From Oscillospiraceae bacterium (GTDB taxonomy: Bacteria; Bacillota; Clostridia; Oscillospirales; Oscillospiraceae): a stretch of 48,195 nucleotides of DNA. The notes below the pieces were generated by a model. It searched no databases. It worked only from the letters and a program-made list of their open reading frames with translations, and was not told the DNA's origin. Position 1 is the first letter of the stretch. Each line of letters begins with the position of its first letter. The stretch lies in assembly GCA_902799075.1 (NCBI GenBank), contig CADBYZ010000038.1, positions 1 to 48,195 of the forward strand, in the 5' to 3' direction. The translations under genes were made by a program, and so were the position numbers. This document shows, piece after piece, positions 7,678-15,629 of the stretch.

Positions 7678-8292
7678 ATGAAACGTTGCCTGATCATCGC
7701 CGGGGGCGACTATGCCCCCATCCGGCCCGGCAGAGGAGACTTCATCCTCGCCTGCGACAGGGGCTATGCCTGGTGCAAACGGGAGGGGATCGTGCCCGAT
7801 CTCATCCTCGGGGACTTCGATTCTTACGGCGGCGCTCTGCCGGATGGGATCCCGGTGCTGCGCTATCCTGTGGAGAAAGACGACACGGACACGATGCTGG
7901 CCGTGCGCTGGGCTTCTGAGCAGGGCTTCAATGCGGTGCGCCTGTGCTGCTGCTTCGGCGGGCGGCTCGATCATTTGCTTTCCAATGTGGAAACACTGCA
8001 TTACGCGGTCACACTCGGCATGGAGGCGGAGGCGCGGGACGAGAACACATACCTGCGTGTCCTGCGCCCCGGTACATATACGCTCCCGTACCGTGAGGGG
8101 TGGAGCCTCTCGCTGATCGCCCTGACCGAGCGGGTGACAGGCCTCACCATCCGGGGGGCCAAGTACGAGGTCGAAAACGCCGTACTCAGAAAGCCCACCA
8201 CTCTCGGGCAGAGCAACGCCTTTGTCACGGACGTTGCGCTGTCCTTTGAAAGCGGCATACCGGCGCTGGTCTGCTGCCGCCTGGAGGACTGA
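7678..8292 (+). CDS. thiN: Thiamine pyrophosphokinase
   Basis: This 204-residue cytoplasmic enzyme transfers pyrophosphate from ATP to thiamine, giving the cofactor thiamine diphosphate. The catalytic domain shows GDFDS (45-49), KDDTD (67-71) and GGRLDHLL (94-101), the metal and substrate motifs of the family. The C-terminal beta-rich part has LTIRGAKYEVEN and SNAF, which bind thiamine. Length is normal. AAGGAG stands seven bases before the ATG. The SprT-like gene starts two bases after its stop, so the two form an operon; the pairing has no obvious functional logic. Confidence 0.92.
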   Translation: MKRCLIIAGGDYAPIRPGRGDFILACDRGYAWCKREGIVPDLILGDFDSYGGALPDGIPVLRYPVEKDDTDTMLAVRWASEQGFNAVRLCCCFGGRLDHLLSNVETLHYAVTLGMEAEARDENTYLRVLRPGTYTLPYREGWSLSLIALTERVTGLTIRGAKYEVENAVLRKPTTLGQSNAFVTDVALSFESGIPALVCCRLED

Positions 8293-8294
8293 GC

Positions 8295-8816
8295 ATGCAC
8301 ACCTTACAGGAGGTCCGGGCCGAGTACGACCGCCTTGACCGGCTGGTGGGGATCGACACCCGGGGAATTGAACTGAAAATCTCCAGACGCGCCGTGCGGC
8401 AGCTCGGCTCCTTCCGTTCCCCAAAGCGGGGGACGGGACCGCTGCGCATCACGCTTTCCTATCTGATCCTGGACGACGATGAACAGTTCTGGGACACGGT
8501 GCGCCATGAGTACGCCCACGCGGCCGTGTATCTCAAGCACCCGGGCGAAAACCACGGGCATGACCGCGTCTGGCGCGACATGTGCCGCCTGGTGGGCTGC
8601 GATCCGAAGCGCCTGGCCCCGGAGCAGGGGAGGGCGGCGGAGCTTCGCAAGGCGCAGGCAAAGTACATCATCCGCTGCAAAAACTGCGGCGCGGAGAGCC
8701 GCTATGTGCGCCGGGGCAAGGCGGTGGAGCTGATGCTGCGCGGCAGGGGGAAAATGCTCCGCTGCCGCAAATGCGGACAGAACAGTTTTGTATTGCTTGT
8801 GCGGCAGGAACAGTGA
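8295..8816 (+). CDS. SprT-like zinc metalloprotease-domain protein
   Basis: The 173-residue protein has the metal site HEYAH (71-75) with the downstream HGHDRVW segment supplying the third ligand. A C-terminal zinc ribbon has Cys pairs at 128/131 and 157/160. This is the architecture of SprT/Spartan-family proteins. Eukaryotic Spartan cleaves DNA-protein crosslinks; the role of bacterial SprT is not settled. GGAGG eight bases upstream lies inside the end of thiN and fixes the start. The transcript ends at the hairpin at 8830. Confidence 0.85.
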   Translation: MHTLQEVRAEYDRLDRLVGIDTRGIELKISRRAVRQLGSFRSPKRGTGPLRITLSYLILDDDEQFWDTVRHEYAHAAVYLKHPGENHGHDRVWRDMCRLVGCDPKRLAPEQGRAAELRKAQAKYIIRCKNCGAESRYVRRGKAVELMLRGRGKMLRCRKCGQNSFVLLVRQEQ

Positions 8817-8829
8817 TTCTTGATAAGAC

Positions 8830-8868
8830 TATGACCGGGGAGGCTATGCAATGCCTTCCCCGGTCATA
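8830..8868. terminator. Bidirectional hairpin between convergent genes
   Basis: TATGACCGGGGA pairs with CCCCGGTCATA in a long stem with one bulge. It separates the SprT-like gene from the minus-strand XRE regulator. T-rich flanks are short on both strands. Confidence 0.65.
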
Positions 8869-8884
8869 AACCGAAATACGCAGA

Positions 8885-9388
8885 TTATTTTTTCCCGAAC
8901 ATGTCCATCGCGCCGCCCAGCAGAGAAGTGAGGATATCGCCCATTTCACTCGACTCTCCCTTGAGCACGGCGACAGCCTTCTTCTTCGTCTCGCTGTCGG
9001 CCTCACGGTAGAGCTCCACAAGCTTTTTCTCTGCGGCGGTGAGCTCGATGGCGGTCTTGCTCGCGGTGCTCGTCTTTTTGGCGGTGCTGGTTTTCTTCGC
9101 AGTCGTCGCGGTCTTGGCTGCGGTGCTTGTCTTCTTCGTGCTCGCGGCGGCGGCCTTTTTCGCGGGGCCGTAGGTGCTCTCCCTGGCGGCGTTTACAAGC
9201 GAGGCCTGCGTCACGCCCGTGAGCTTTGCGATCTGGCGCAGAACGCCCTGGGAAAGCTCCTTTTCACCGCGCTCTGCCTTGCCGAGATCGGCGGCGCTCA
9301 GTCCCTCGATCTGCCCTGCAAGCGCCTCCTGGCTGAGCTTTGCCTTGCTGCGCGCTTCCTTAATCAGTGCGCCGACGGTATTTGCCAT
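8885..9388 (-). CDS. XRE-family regulator with Lys/Ala/Thr-rich linker
   Basis: Residues 5-60 of this 167-residue protein form a Cro/CI-type helix-turn-helix (GALIKEARSKAKLSQEALAG, then LGKAERGEKELSQGVLRQIAKLTG). A low-complexity linker follows (about 73-112), made of repeated KKTSTA/AKTA units rich in Lys, Ala and Thr and resembling histone H1-like tails, then a helical C-terminal segment. The basic tail may bind DNA without specificity or be modified. GGAGG eight bases upstream supports the start. No neighbouring target is obvious. Confidence 0.75.
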   Translation of the reverse strand: MANTVGALIKEARSKAKLSQEALAGQIEGLSAADLGKAERGEKELSQGVLRQIAKLTGVTQASLVNAARESTYGPAKKAAAASTKKTSTAAKTATTAKKTSTAKKTSTASKTAIELTAAEKKLVELYREADSETKKKAVAVLKGESSEMGDILTSLLGGAMDMFGKK

Positions 9389-9469
9389 ACTTGGTTCCTC
9401 CTTCGTCCGGTTTTTCGTTTATGGATATCTTTATACTATCACAGCGGGAGGAAGGACGCAAGCGTGTTC

Positions 9470-10321
9470 TTATGCTTCAAAGGTCAGCACGGGCGTCTTG
9501 ATGAGCCTGTATTCCGTCGGGTGCTTTTCCATTTTATAAAGATCGACGCTGTTCTCGCGGCAGTACGCTTCGACTGCCTGCGCAAACTCGCCGTTTCTGT
9601 CGACCGCGCATCCAAAGGTGATCGCGGCCGGCTTGACAGCGGGGAGCAGTCCGCCGCCCTTTTTCGCGTCCCAGTCTGAACCGTAGAGGCTCTCGTTCTG
9701 GATGAGGCGCCATTCGGTCTCGTAGCTCCATTCCGGCGATTTGGAGGTCAGACTGCCGGCCAGGAAGGACAGCGAGCTTGTCTTCACGTCGTTCAGGTCG
9801 ATCGAGGTCAGGCAGACCCTGTCCTTGGAATAAACGACCGGAACCGGGCAGATCTTGAGCGCGGAATAGATCTTTATCAGATCGTATGCCACACTGATCC
9901 CGCGATGGTCATACGCATAATGCGTCCACATCAGCAGGGAATCGTCGTCTTCAGTGAAGCAGGTAATGGCGGTCGTCCGTCGGATCTCGTCGAGCGCCTC
10001 CCGTACCTGCTTTGTGATCTTCGGGGTTTCAGCCTGCATTTCCTTCCAGGCCGTGCTGCCGACGCGGATCCCCTTTTCCTGCGTCTTCTGTCTCACCAGG
10101 CTGTTGAAAAACAGATCCTGATTCACGGGAAAATCGCTGTCGTAGGGATCGTTGAAGCGGCTCGGCGCGCAGTACCAGAACTTGTTGTTCTTGACCGATT
10201 CAAACCGCTTCAGATCCGGACCGAAGAACTTGTATAAGCGGGCCGGCGCGTAGTAGAAAAAGCAGTCACGGATATGTTCTTTCCAGTTTTCGGGAACATT
10301 CATCGCCAAATTATCAGACAT
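9470..10321 (-). CDS. DUF2971 domain-containing protein
   Basis: This 283-residue protein shows the features of DUF2971: an N-terminal YKFFGPDLKRFES, FWYCAPSRFNDPYD, and the conserved CFTEDDDSLLMWTHYAYDHRGI block, then SYETEWRLI. The family is widespread, often in accessory or defence-like regions, and its biochemical role is not established. There is no signal peptide or membrane segment. It stands alone; a 307-bp gap separates it from the divergently transcribed prsW gene. Confidence 0.8.
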   Translation of the reverse strand: MSDNLAMNVPENWKEHIRDCFFYYAPARLYKFFGPDLKRFESVKNNKFWYCAPSRFNDPYDSDFPVNQDLFFNSLVRQKTQEKGIRVGSTAWKEMQAETPKITKQVREALDEIRRTTAITCFTEDDDSLLMWTHYAYDHRGISVAYDLIKIYSALKICPVPVVYSKDRVCLTSIDLNDVKTSSLSFLAGSLTSKSPEWSYETEWRLIQNESLYGSDWDAKKGGGLLPAVKPAAITFGCAVDRNGEFAQAVEAYCRENSVDLYKMEKHPTEYRLIKTPVLTFEA

Positions 10322-10567
10322 TGTTCGTACCTCGTTTCCTTTGTCTACCGAATGGATAGTAATTTATTATACCAAAATCTGTTTAATACTATACAATGTC
10401 ATAGATGATTGCAACAACATTTTGGAAACAACACGGCTGAGCAGGTAAAGATTTCCTGAAGACAGTGCTTTCAAGGATCGTGACAGCATACGGGACGGAA
10501 GCTGAGGCGCAGCGTTTCAGTACTATCACAGCGACCCGGGACGCGCAAGCGCCAGAGAAGGATTTTC
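10322..10567. other. Intergenic stretch between DUF2971 and prsW genes
   Basis: This is the gene-free region upstream of both divergent genes. It holds an AT-rich part with an ATTATA (10366-10371, a minus-strand TATAAT that could serve the DUF2971 gene, with no good -35 partner) and a neutral GC-rich part. I see no RNA gene, repeat or small reading frame with a ribosome binding site in it. Confidence 0.5.
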
Positions 10568-10596
10568 TTGATTTACGGCGCATAAAATGCTATGCT
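10568..10596 (+). promoter_or_regulatory. Promoter of prsW
   Basis: TTGATT (10568-10573), a 17-bp spacer and TATGCT (10591-10596) with an upstream TG lie 32 bp before the prsW start. Confidence 0.6.
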
Positions 10597-10628
10597 GAAC
10601 CCATGATAACCATAAGGAGAAGAGAGAA

Positions 10629-11381
10629 ATGGTTTACACGATCAATCCCATTCTGATCGCCGCGGCTGTGATCCCGGCAATCATCCTGCTTGTCAAGGTA
10701 GAAAAGTGCGACAGACTCGAAAAGGAGAGTCCCAGCCTGCTCATCTCGCTGGTGCTGTTCGGCATCGCCTCCACCGCCGTCGCGGCCCTTCTCGAGCGCG
10801 TGGGCATGGCGCTTCTGGGCAGACTTTTCCCGGAAGAGAACCTGCTTTACGACATCCTGCTCTTTTTCGGCGTGGTCGCCTTTGCCGAGGAGGGGGCAAA
10901 ATACGTCCTGCTCAAAAGCCGCACCTGGCGCAACCCCGAGTTCAACTGCCAGTTTGACGGCGTGGTGTACGGCGTGTTCGTGGCCCTGGGCTTTGCGCTG
11001 TGGGAGAACATCAGCTATGTCGCCATGTTCGGCCTCAGTGTCGCCCTCATCCGCGCCGTGACCGCGATCCCCGGCCACGCCTGCTTCGGCGTCTTCATGG
11101 GCACCTGGTACGGCATGGCCAAGCGCCGCGAGGGCGCGGGAGACCCGGACGGCTCCAAGCGCATGCGCGTGCGCGCGCTTGTGATCCCGGCCCTGCTGCA
11201 CGGCTTCTACGACTTTACCGCGAGCCGCCAGTCCGGTGCCTCGAGCATCCTGTTCATCATCTTCGTGATCGTCATGTTTGTCACTGCCTACCGTCTGGTC
11301 AGGCATGTCTCGGCAAACGACAGGTATATTCAGAACTACCGCTTCGGCATCATCAGAAACAACAGCGCGGACCCCAAATGA
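10629..11381 (+). CDS. prsW: PrsW-family intramembrane metalloprotease
   Basis: The 250-residue polytopic protein has the PrsW motifs in order: EEGAK (87-91), FDGVVYG with LWEN (109-127), HACFG (150-154) and HGFYD (191-195). These provide the Glu/His residues of the intramembrane zinc site. In Bacillus subtilis PrsW makes the first cut in anti-sigma factor RsiW; no ECF sigma or anti-sigma gene is nearby here, so the substrate is unknown. About seven membrane segments are visible. AAGGAGA nine bases upstream of the ATG supports the start. It converges on the small gene at 11400. Confidence 0.85.
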   Translation: MVYTINPILIAAAVIPAIILLVKVEKCDRLEKESPSLLISLVLFGIASTAVAALLERVGMALLGRLFPEENLLYDILLFFGVVAFAEEGAKYVLLKSRTWRNPEFNCQFDGVVYGVFVALGFALWENISYVAMFGLSVALIRAVTAIPGHACFGVFMGTWYGMAKRREGAGDPDGSKRMRVRALVIPALLHGFYDFTASRQSGASSILFIIFVIVMFVTAYRLVRHVSANDRYIQNYRFGIIRNNSADPK

Positions 11382-11399
11382 GTCCGCGCCGCTTTCCGT

Positions 11400-11726
11400 T
11401 CACTTTTTAAATATCGACTCGTCGTGCTCCCAGCCCCGGTCCAGGAGCCAGTAACCCTCGAAGTCCTCGTCCTCGTCCTCATCGCCCTCCTCGATAGGCA
11501 CGTCGGGCTTGATGCGGGACAGTTTCTTTCGCGTCTCGTAGGCCCTGAGCTCGTCCACCGTGAAGGGCAGTCCCAGTTCGTCGGCGATGGGCAGCAGCAC
11601 CGCCTCCACCAGCGACTCGCGGATCTCCAGACTCCCGGGGTAGCAGGCCACAGCCTCCTCCACCCGCGCACGCAGGGCGGGGTCGGCGTCGTAATTCTCG
11701 AAAAACTTTGTGACATTCTCGGTCAT
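11400..11726 (-). CDS. Small acidic protein with Nif11-like N-terminal domain
   Basis: This 108-residue protein is not confidently recognised. Residues 1-70 (FFENYDADPALRARVEEA, then IADELGLPFTVDELRAYE) resemble the Nif11/leader-type domain, where a DPxL helix is followed by LAxExGxxFTxxEL. The tail is very acidic (GDEDEDEDFEG) and ends with aromatic residues and lysines. There is no double-glycine cleavage site, no cysteine-rich core and no modifying enzyme nearby, so a modified-peptide precursor is not supported. It has its own promoter (11759-11787). Confidence 0.6.
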   Translation of the reverse strand: MTENVTKFFENYDADPALRARVEEAVACYPGSLEIRESLVEAVLLPIADELGLPFTVDELRAYETRKKLSRIKPDVPIEEGDEDEDEDFEGYWLLDRGWEHDESIFKK

Positions 11727-11758
11727 GGTGCGTGACTCCTTTAAGACATGTTGGAAAC

Positions 11759-11787
11759 ATTATAGCCAACCCCGGCTCTGATTGCAA
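11759..11787 (-). promoter_or_regulatory. Promoter of the Nif11-like gene
   Basis: On the minus strand TTGCAA (11787-11782) and TATAAT (11764-11759) are spaced 17 bp. The -35 region overlaps an 8-bp inverted repeat (GCAAGTAC/GTACTTGC, 11784-11805) shared with the divergent plus-strand promoter. Confidence 0.7.
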
Positions 11788-11801
11788 GTACATCGCCGTA
11801 C

Positions 11802-11830
11802 TTGCGCAAAGGGGAAAACTGTGCTACAAT
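11802..11830 (+). promoter_or_regulatory. Promoter of the membrane protein/LRR operon
   Basis: TTGCGC (11802-11807), a 17-bp spacer and TACAAT (11825-11830) precede the gene at 11887. The -35 lies in the other arm of the inverted repeat at 11784-11805, which could be an operator acting on both directions. Confidence 0.6.
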
Positions 11831-11886
11831 CCTAAACTGTATCAAACTGCGCTGTGTGACTTTGCTTTTTGAAAGGTGGAACATAT

Positions 11887-12690
11887 ATGAAAGAAAGCAG
11901 AAGAACGAGATTCTATCTGGATAAGACCGGCTTCTTTGCCGAGAGCGCCATGATCTTCCTGGCCCTCGCCATCGTGTTTCGCATCATCGGCTGCTTTACG
12001 CTCTGGGGCAACAAGGTGGATTTCCTCATGCTGCTGGTGCTGCCGGTGTGCGCCTGCCTGCTGATGATCCTGTGCATCCTGATCTTCGGAAACAAGGGCT
12101 TTTTCCTGTCCTTTATCCCGTTACTGCTGGGCCTTGCGTTCTTTGCCTTCAAGCTTTTGTTCAGCACAAGCTGGGTTACCACCGTCCTGCGCCTTGTGCT
12201 GTATGTGGCGATTGCGGTGATCTACACGGCCACGGTGATCGGCTGGATCCATACCAAGTGGCTGCTGCCGCCGCTGTTCGGCCTGCCCTTCCTGTACCAT
12301 GTGTTCGTGCAGGATATCCCCGCGCTGATGAATACCGCCGAGCCCGTGACCTTCTCCGCCGGCATGGATGAGCTGAGCATTCTCGGCATCATCGGGGCCA
12401 TGTTCTGCGTCGGTATCGGTCTTAAAAAGCGCGCCCCCAGACAGAGAAAGCGCCGGAAGGATGCCGACACGCCCGCCGAGGAAGCCGCGCCTGCTCCCGC
12501 CGAGAGCGCGCCTGCCGCCCCGGCTCCGGCCGAGACGCCGGTGATCGCGCCCGCGCCCGCCCCGTTTGTGCCCGAGCAGTCGCCCATCCTCTCCGATTCG
12601 CCCTATACCCCGGTGCTGACGCTCGACCCCGATCCCGTGGAGCCGGAGCAGAGCGCGGAGAATACGAGCGGCGAGAACGGCAATGAGTAA
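11887..12690 (+). CDS. Membrane protein with proline/alanine-rich tail
   Basis: The protein of 267 residues is not recognised as a named family. The first 175 residues hold about six hydrophobic segments. The rest, about residue 185 onward, is a Pro/Ala/Glu-rich cytoplasmic-like tail with APAPAP and PAEE runs. The ATG at 11887 is chosen over an upstream TTG because the ribosome binding site AAAGGTGG lies just before it and overlaps the TTG frame. The stop overlaps the start of the LRR gene by eight bases, so the two are probably co-translated and may act together at the membrane. Confidence 0.6.
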   Translation: MKESRRTRFYLDKTGFFAESAMIFLALAIVFRIIGCFTLWGNKVDFLMLLVLPVCACLLMILCILIFGNKGFFLSFIPLLLGLAFFAFKLLFSTSWVTTVLRLVLYVAIAVIYTATVIGWIHTKWLLPPLFGLPFLYHVFVQDIPALMNTAEPVTFSAGMDELSILGIIGAMFCVGIGLKKRAPRQRKRRKDADTPAEEAAPAPAESAPAAPAPAETPVIAPAPAPFVPEQSPILSDSPYTPVLTLDPDPVEPEQSAENTSGENGNE

Positions 12691-14461
12691 TCGAGACGCC
12701 GGGCACTATGCCCAGGGCGGAACGGCTGTGCGGCGCAGGCCCAACCGAAAGCGGGCCGTGCTGGTGTGTACGATCCTCGCGGCGGTGTTCGTGATCGCCA
12801 TGGCGGTGGTGCTGATGAGCGTGTCCGACAACCGCAGCTACAACGACTACATGAACCAGGCGCAGGAGCTTTTTTACAACAAGGACTATGACGGGGCGCT
12901 GGCCGCCCTGCGCAAGGCATCCGCCGTGGAGAAGACGGACGAGTGCCTGATGCTCATGGCCGACTGCTACCAGAACCAGGGCAACTACACCAAGACCCTG
13001 GAGGTCCTGCGTATGATGGACACCAATAAACCCTCCGTGGCCTCCCGCATCGCGGAAGTGGAGACCATGCGCCGCAACCAGGGCGCGGTCGAGACCGTGA
13101 CCATCGCCGGGCGCGAGTACCCCATCAACACCACCCGTCTGGTGCTGGACAACATGCAGCTCGGCGACGCGGTGCTGTACGAGGTCACCCGGCTATACGC
13201 CATCGACAGCCTCTCCATGAAGGACAATGTCCTGCGCGACATCACCCAGCTCGCCTCTCTCGGCGGTCTCGTCACGCTGAACTTAAGCGGCAACGAGATC
13301 ATGGACCTTACGCCGCTGACCGCTCTGCCGGGGCTTCGCACGCTGTACCTGGACAACAATCCCATCCGCGACTTAAGCCCCCTCTACGGCATGTCGAACC
13401 TCAAGAGCCTGAGCATCAAGGGCATCGACATCACCGAAAGCCAGCTCTCGGAGCTGTCCAGAGCTCTGCCGAGCTGCGCCATCCACAGCGAGCAGGCCCA
13501 GCAGGAGCAGCAGGAGATCAGCTTCGGCGGTGTGACCTTCGCCTCCGACGTGCAGGATCTGGACCTGAGCGACATGGGCATCTGGGACATCACCGCTCTC
13601 ACAAACTGCCAGTATGTGACCCGCCTCAACCTGAGCGGCAACCAGATCAGCGACCTGAGCCCCCTGATGAACATGCCCTATCTCCAGTGGCTGGACATCT
13701 CCTATAATAACGTCAGCGACCTGCGCCCGCTCATGGGCATCTCGACACTGAACTTTCTGAATGCCTCCGGCAATTCCATCAGCTCCACCTCGGCCCTGAG
13801 CATGATGACGGGCCTCGGGACGCTGTATCTGGACAATAACCCCATCCGGGACTTCGCCGGACTTCGCAGGCTGCGGGCCATTACCACCCTGGGCCTTTCC
13901 CAGACCGGCCTGCAGGACAGCGATCTGCCCTATCTCCAGGGCCTGCAGACCCTCGCCACGCTGAACATATCGGATAACCCGGGGCTGACCGGCCTTGCGG
14001 TGGACATGCTCAAGAGCAATATCCCCACCTGTATGGTGACCCACTCGTCGCTGAGCGTGAACGTCGACTTTGCGGGCCGCTCGGTGCCGAGCGACGCGAC
14101 CGAGCTTCGCATGACGGGGCAGGGGATCATGGACATCAGCGGTCTCCAGCGCCTGCCCATGCTGCAGGATCTGGACCTGAGCGCGAATATGATCCAGAAC
14201 ATCTATCCCATCGTCTTCTCGGACTGCCGCAGCACGCTGCGCACCGTGAACCTGAGCTACAACCTCATCTCGGACATCACGCCGCTGTCGATGCTCTCGT
14301 CGGTGGAGTACCTGGATCTGTCGAACAATCAGATCAGCTCCCTGCAGCCGCTTATGATGCTCACCACGCTCCGGAGCCTGCGCCTGTCCGGCAACCCCCT
14401 GAGCATGCAGGACATCAACATGCTCTGCTTTGCCTTGCCCGAGTGCGAGGTCATCTTCTGA
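12683..14461 (+). CDS. Membrane-anchored leucine-rich-repeat protein
   Basis: The 592-residue protein has a basic N-terminus, one transmembrane helix (about 24-46), a TPR-like helical segment (about 52-130: AQELFYNKDYDGALAALRKA), then two long runs of 22-residue internalin-type leucine-rich repeats (for example LVTLNLSGNEIMDLTPLTALPGL). Two LPxCxI capping segments divide it into three LRR blocks. With one N-terminal helix the bulk should be outside the cell and act in protein-protein contacts. It has no LPxTG or SLH anchor. It is encoded directly after the membrane protein at 11887 and ends at a strong terminator. Confidence 0.8.
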   Translation: MSNRDAGHYAQGGTAVRRRPNRKRAVLVCTILAAVFVIAMAVVLMSVSDNRSYNDYMNQAQELFYNKDYDGALAALRKASAVEKTDECLMLMADCYQNQGNYTKTLEVLRMMDTNKPSVASRIAEVETMRRNQGAVETVTIAGREYPINTTRLVLDNMQLGDAVLYEVTRLYAIDSLSMKDNVLRDITQLASLGGLVTLNLSGNEIMDLTPLTALPGLRTLYLDNNPIRDLSPLYGMSNLKSLSIKGIDITESQLSELSRALPSCAIHSEQAQQEQQEISFGGVTFASDVQDLDLSDMGIWDITALTNCQYVTRLNLSGNQISDLSPLMNMPYLQWLDISYNNVSDLRPLMGISTLNFLNASGNSISSTSALSMMTGLGTLYLDNNPIRDFAGLRRLRAITTLGLSQTGLQDSDLPYLQGLQTLATLNISDNPGLTGLAVDMLKSNIPTCMVTHSSLSVNVDFAGRSVPSDATELRMTGQGIMDISGLQRLPMLQDLDLSANMIQNIYPIVFSDCRSTLRTVNLSYNLISDITPLSMLSSVEYLDLSNNQISSLQPLMMLTTLRSLRLSGNPLSMQDINMLCFALPECEVIF

Positions 14462-14467
14462 CACATG

Positions 14468-14497
14468 GGACGCCTGCTTATGCGGGCGTCCTTTTTT
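14468..14497 (+). terminator. Terminator of the LRR operon
   Basis: GGACGCCTGC-TTAT-GCGGGCGTCC followed by TTTTTT forms a stem with G-T pairs, directly after the stop codon of the LRR gene. Confidence 0.85.
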
Positions 14498-14567
14498 GGA
14501 AAACTGTACAAAACAGGCATCCAAAAATCAGCAAAATACCGATTGTTTTGGATGCCGCATTTCTTTC

Positions 14568-14596
14568 TTCTTTTTTAGCGGCGTTTGTGTTATAAT
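14568..14596 (+). promoter_or_regulatory. Likely promoter of hpf
   Basis: TATAAT (14591-14596) stands 17 bp after a weak TTCTTT (14568-14573). The leader before hpf is about 50 bases long. Confidence 0.5.
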
Positions 14597-14653
14597 AAAC
14601 GCAACAATAGGGGGCACCCCGATTGTTGGCTTAAAGGAAAGGAGTTGTCACCA

Positions 14654-15205
14654 ATGAAGTTCACTTTTACCGAGAAAAAGATGGATTCCTCCGAAGAGCT
14701 GCGCGCTTATTCGATCAAGAAGATCAGCAAGCTCGACCGCCTCTTCAAGAACGAGGGCGAGGCCTATGTCACCTTCAGCATCGAGCGCGGCAGACACAAG
14801 GCTGAGATCACCATCCACAACAACGGTATGTTCTACCGTGCAAGCGAACTGACGAACGACATGTATGCATCCGTGGACTCCGGCGTCGCCGCCATCGAGC
14901 GCCAGATCCGCAGAAATAAGACCCGCCTCGAGAAGAAGCTCCGGGAGGGCGTGCTGGAGAAAGAAGTCTTGCCTGTCTATGAGCAGCCCGCCGAGGAAGA
15001 GGCGGAGGATTTCAAGATCGTGCGCTCCAAGCGCTTCTCCATCAAGCCCATGTCTCCCGAGGAGGCGATTTTGCAGATGAATCTGCTGGGCCACGAGTTC
15101 TTCGTGTTCAAGAACATGGACGCGGACGAGGCATTCTCCGTCGTCTACAAGCGCCAGCAGGGCGGTTACGGCCTGATCTGCGACGACGGCCTGAATCTCG
15201 ATTAA
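14654..15205 (+). CDS. hpf: Ribosome hibernation promoting factor, long form
   Basis: The protein has 183 residues, the normal size of long HPF. Residues 1-100 form the S30AE fold that sits in the decoding centre of the small subunit (MKFTFTEKKMD, then YVTFSIERGRHKAEITIHNNG). A charged linker leads to the C-terminal dimerisation domain (about 125-183: KRFSIKPMSPEEAILQMNLLGHEFFVFKNMD). Dimers link two ribosomes into inactive 100S particles in stationary phase. The ATG at 14654 follows AAAGGAAAGGAG; an in-frame ATG 69 bases upstream lacks a site and would add a non-homologous extension. Confidence 0.95.
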   Translation: MKFTFTEKKMDSSEELRAYSIKKISKLDRLFKNEGEAYVTFSIERGRHKAEITIHNNGMFYRASELTNDMYASVDSGVAAIERQIRRNKTRLEKKLREGVLEKEVLPVYEQPAEEEAEDFKIVRSKRFSIKPMSPEEAILQMNLLGHEFFVFKNMDADEAFSVVYKRQQGGYGLICDDGLNLD

Positions 15206-15228
15206 ATCCTATAGTCATATACACACCG

Positions 15229-15257
15229 CACCGGGGAGCGATCCCCGGTGTTTTTTT
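15229..15257 (+). terminator. Terminator of hpf
   Basis: CACCGGGGA and TCCCCGGTG form a 9-bp stem with a four-base loop followed by seven T residues. Confidence 0.92.
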
Positions 15258-15300
15258 GTTGCTCGGCGCGGCTCTGGCCCCGTCTTGTGTGAGCCTCTTT

Positions 15301-15360
15301 GGCCCCCTTGCCTAAAGGGGGGCTGTTAGCGCCATTTATGGCGATGACTGGGGGATTGTA
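15301..15360. repeat. REP-like GCCCCCTTGCCTAAAGG element, single copy
   Basis: It begins GGCCCCCTTGCCTAAAGGGG, contains an internal GCGCCATTTATGGCG hairpin and ends GACTGGGGGATTG. The same head and tail recur at 29831, 29876, 29967, 31495, 31575 and 31677. Confidence 0.8.
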
Positions 15361-15405
15361 CGTTGACGGATAATCTCACAATTGCTGCCGAAGCCGCCCT
15401 ACACG

Positions 15406-15512
15406 GTCATTGCGAACCAGCGCCGCAGCGTTGGTGTGGCAATCCGTATTCCCGGCGGCCGGGTAAAAGAGAACGGATTGCCACGACAGTGTGCGCACTG
15501 TCTCGCAATGAC
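15406..15512. repeat. CATTGCGA inverted-repeat element
   Basis: The ends GTCATTGCGA and TCGCAATGAC are inverted copies. Inside lie a second inverted pair, TGGCAATCCGT and ACGGATTGCCA, and small GTGCGCAC-type hairpins. The layout is that of a non-coding interspersed palindromic element. Only one copy is in this window. Confidence 0.7.
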
Positions 15513-15542
15513 AGACTTCACGCCTGTACCGCTGAAAAGACG

Positions 15543-15571
15543 TTGCACAAATCTCGACGATATGGTACTAT
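15543..15571 (+). promoter_or_regulatory. Likely promoter of the secreted LRR gene
   Basis: TTGCAC (15543-15548), a 17-bp spacer and TACTAT (15566-15571) lie about 60 bp before the GTG start at 15630. Confidence 0.5.
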
Positions 15572-15629
15572 TTGTCTATAAGCTGAAAAGGAAACTTGCT
15601 GTTTGTTTTAGTAAGTGGAGGGGTGCAAC

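Noticed and set aside
11400-11726. The Nif11-like protein as a RiPP precursor
   Set aside because: There is no GG or other cleavage motif, no Cys/Ser/Thr-rich core, and no radical-SAM, LanM or transporter gene beside it.
12683-14461. The LRR protein as a covalently anchored internalin
   Set aside because: It ends at the last repeat without LPxTG, a hydrophobic tail or SLH modules; anchoring is by the N-terminal helix.
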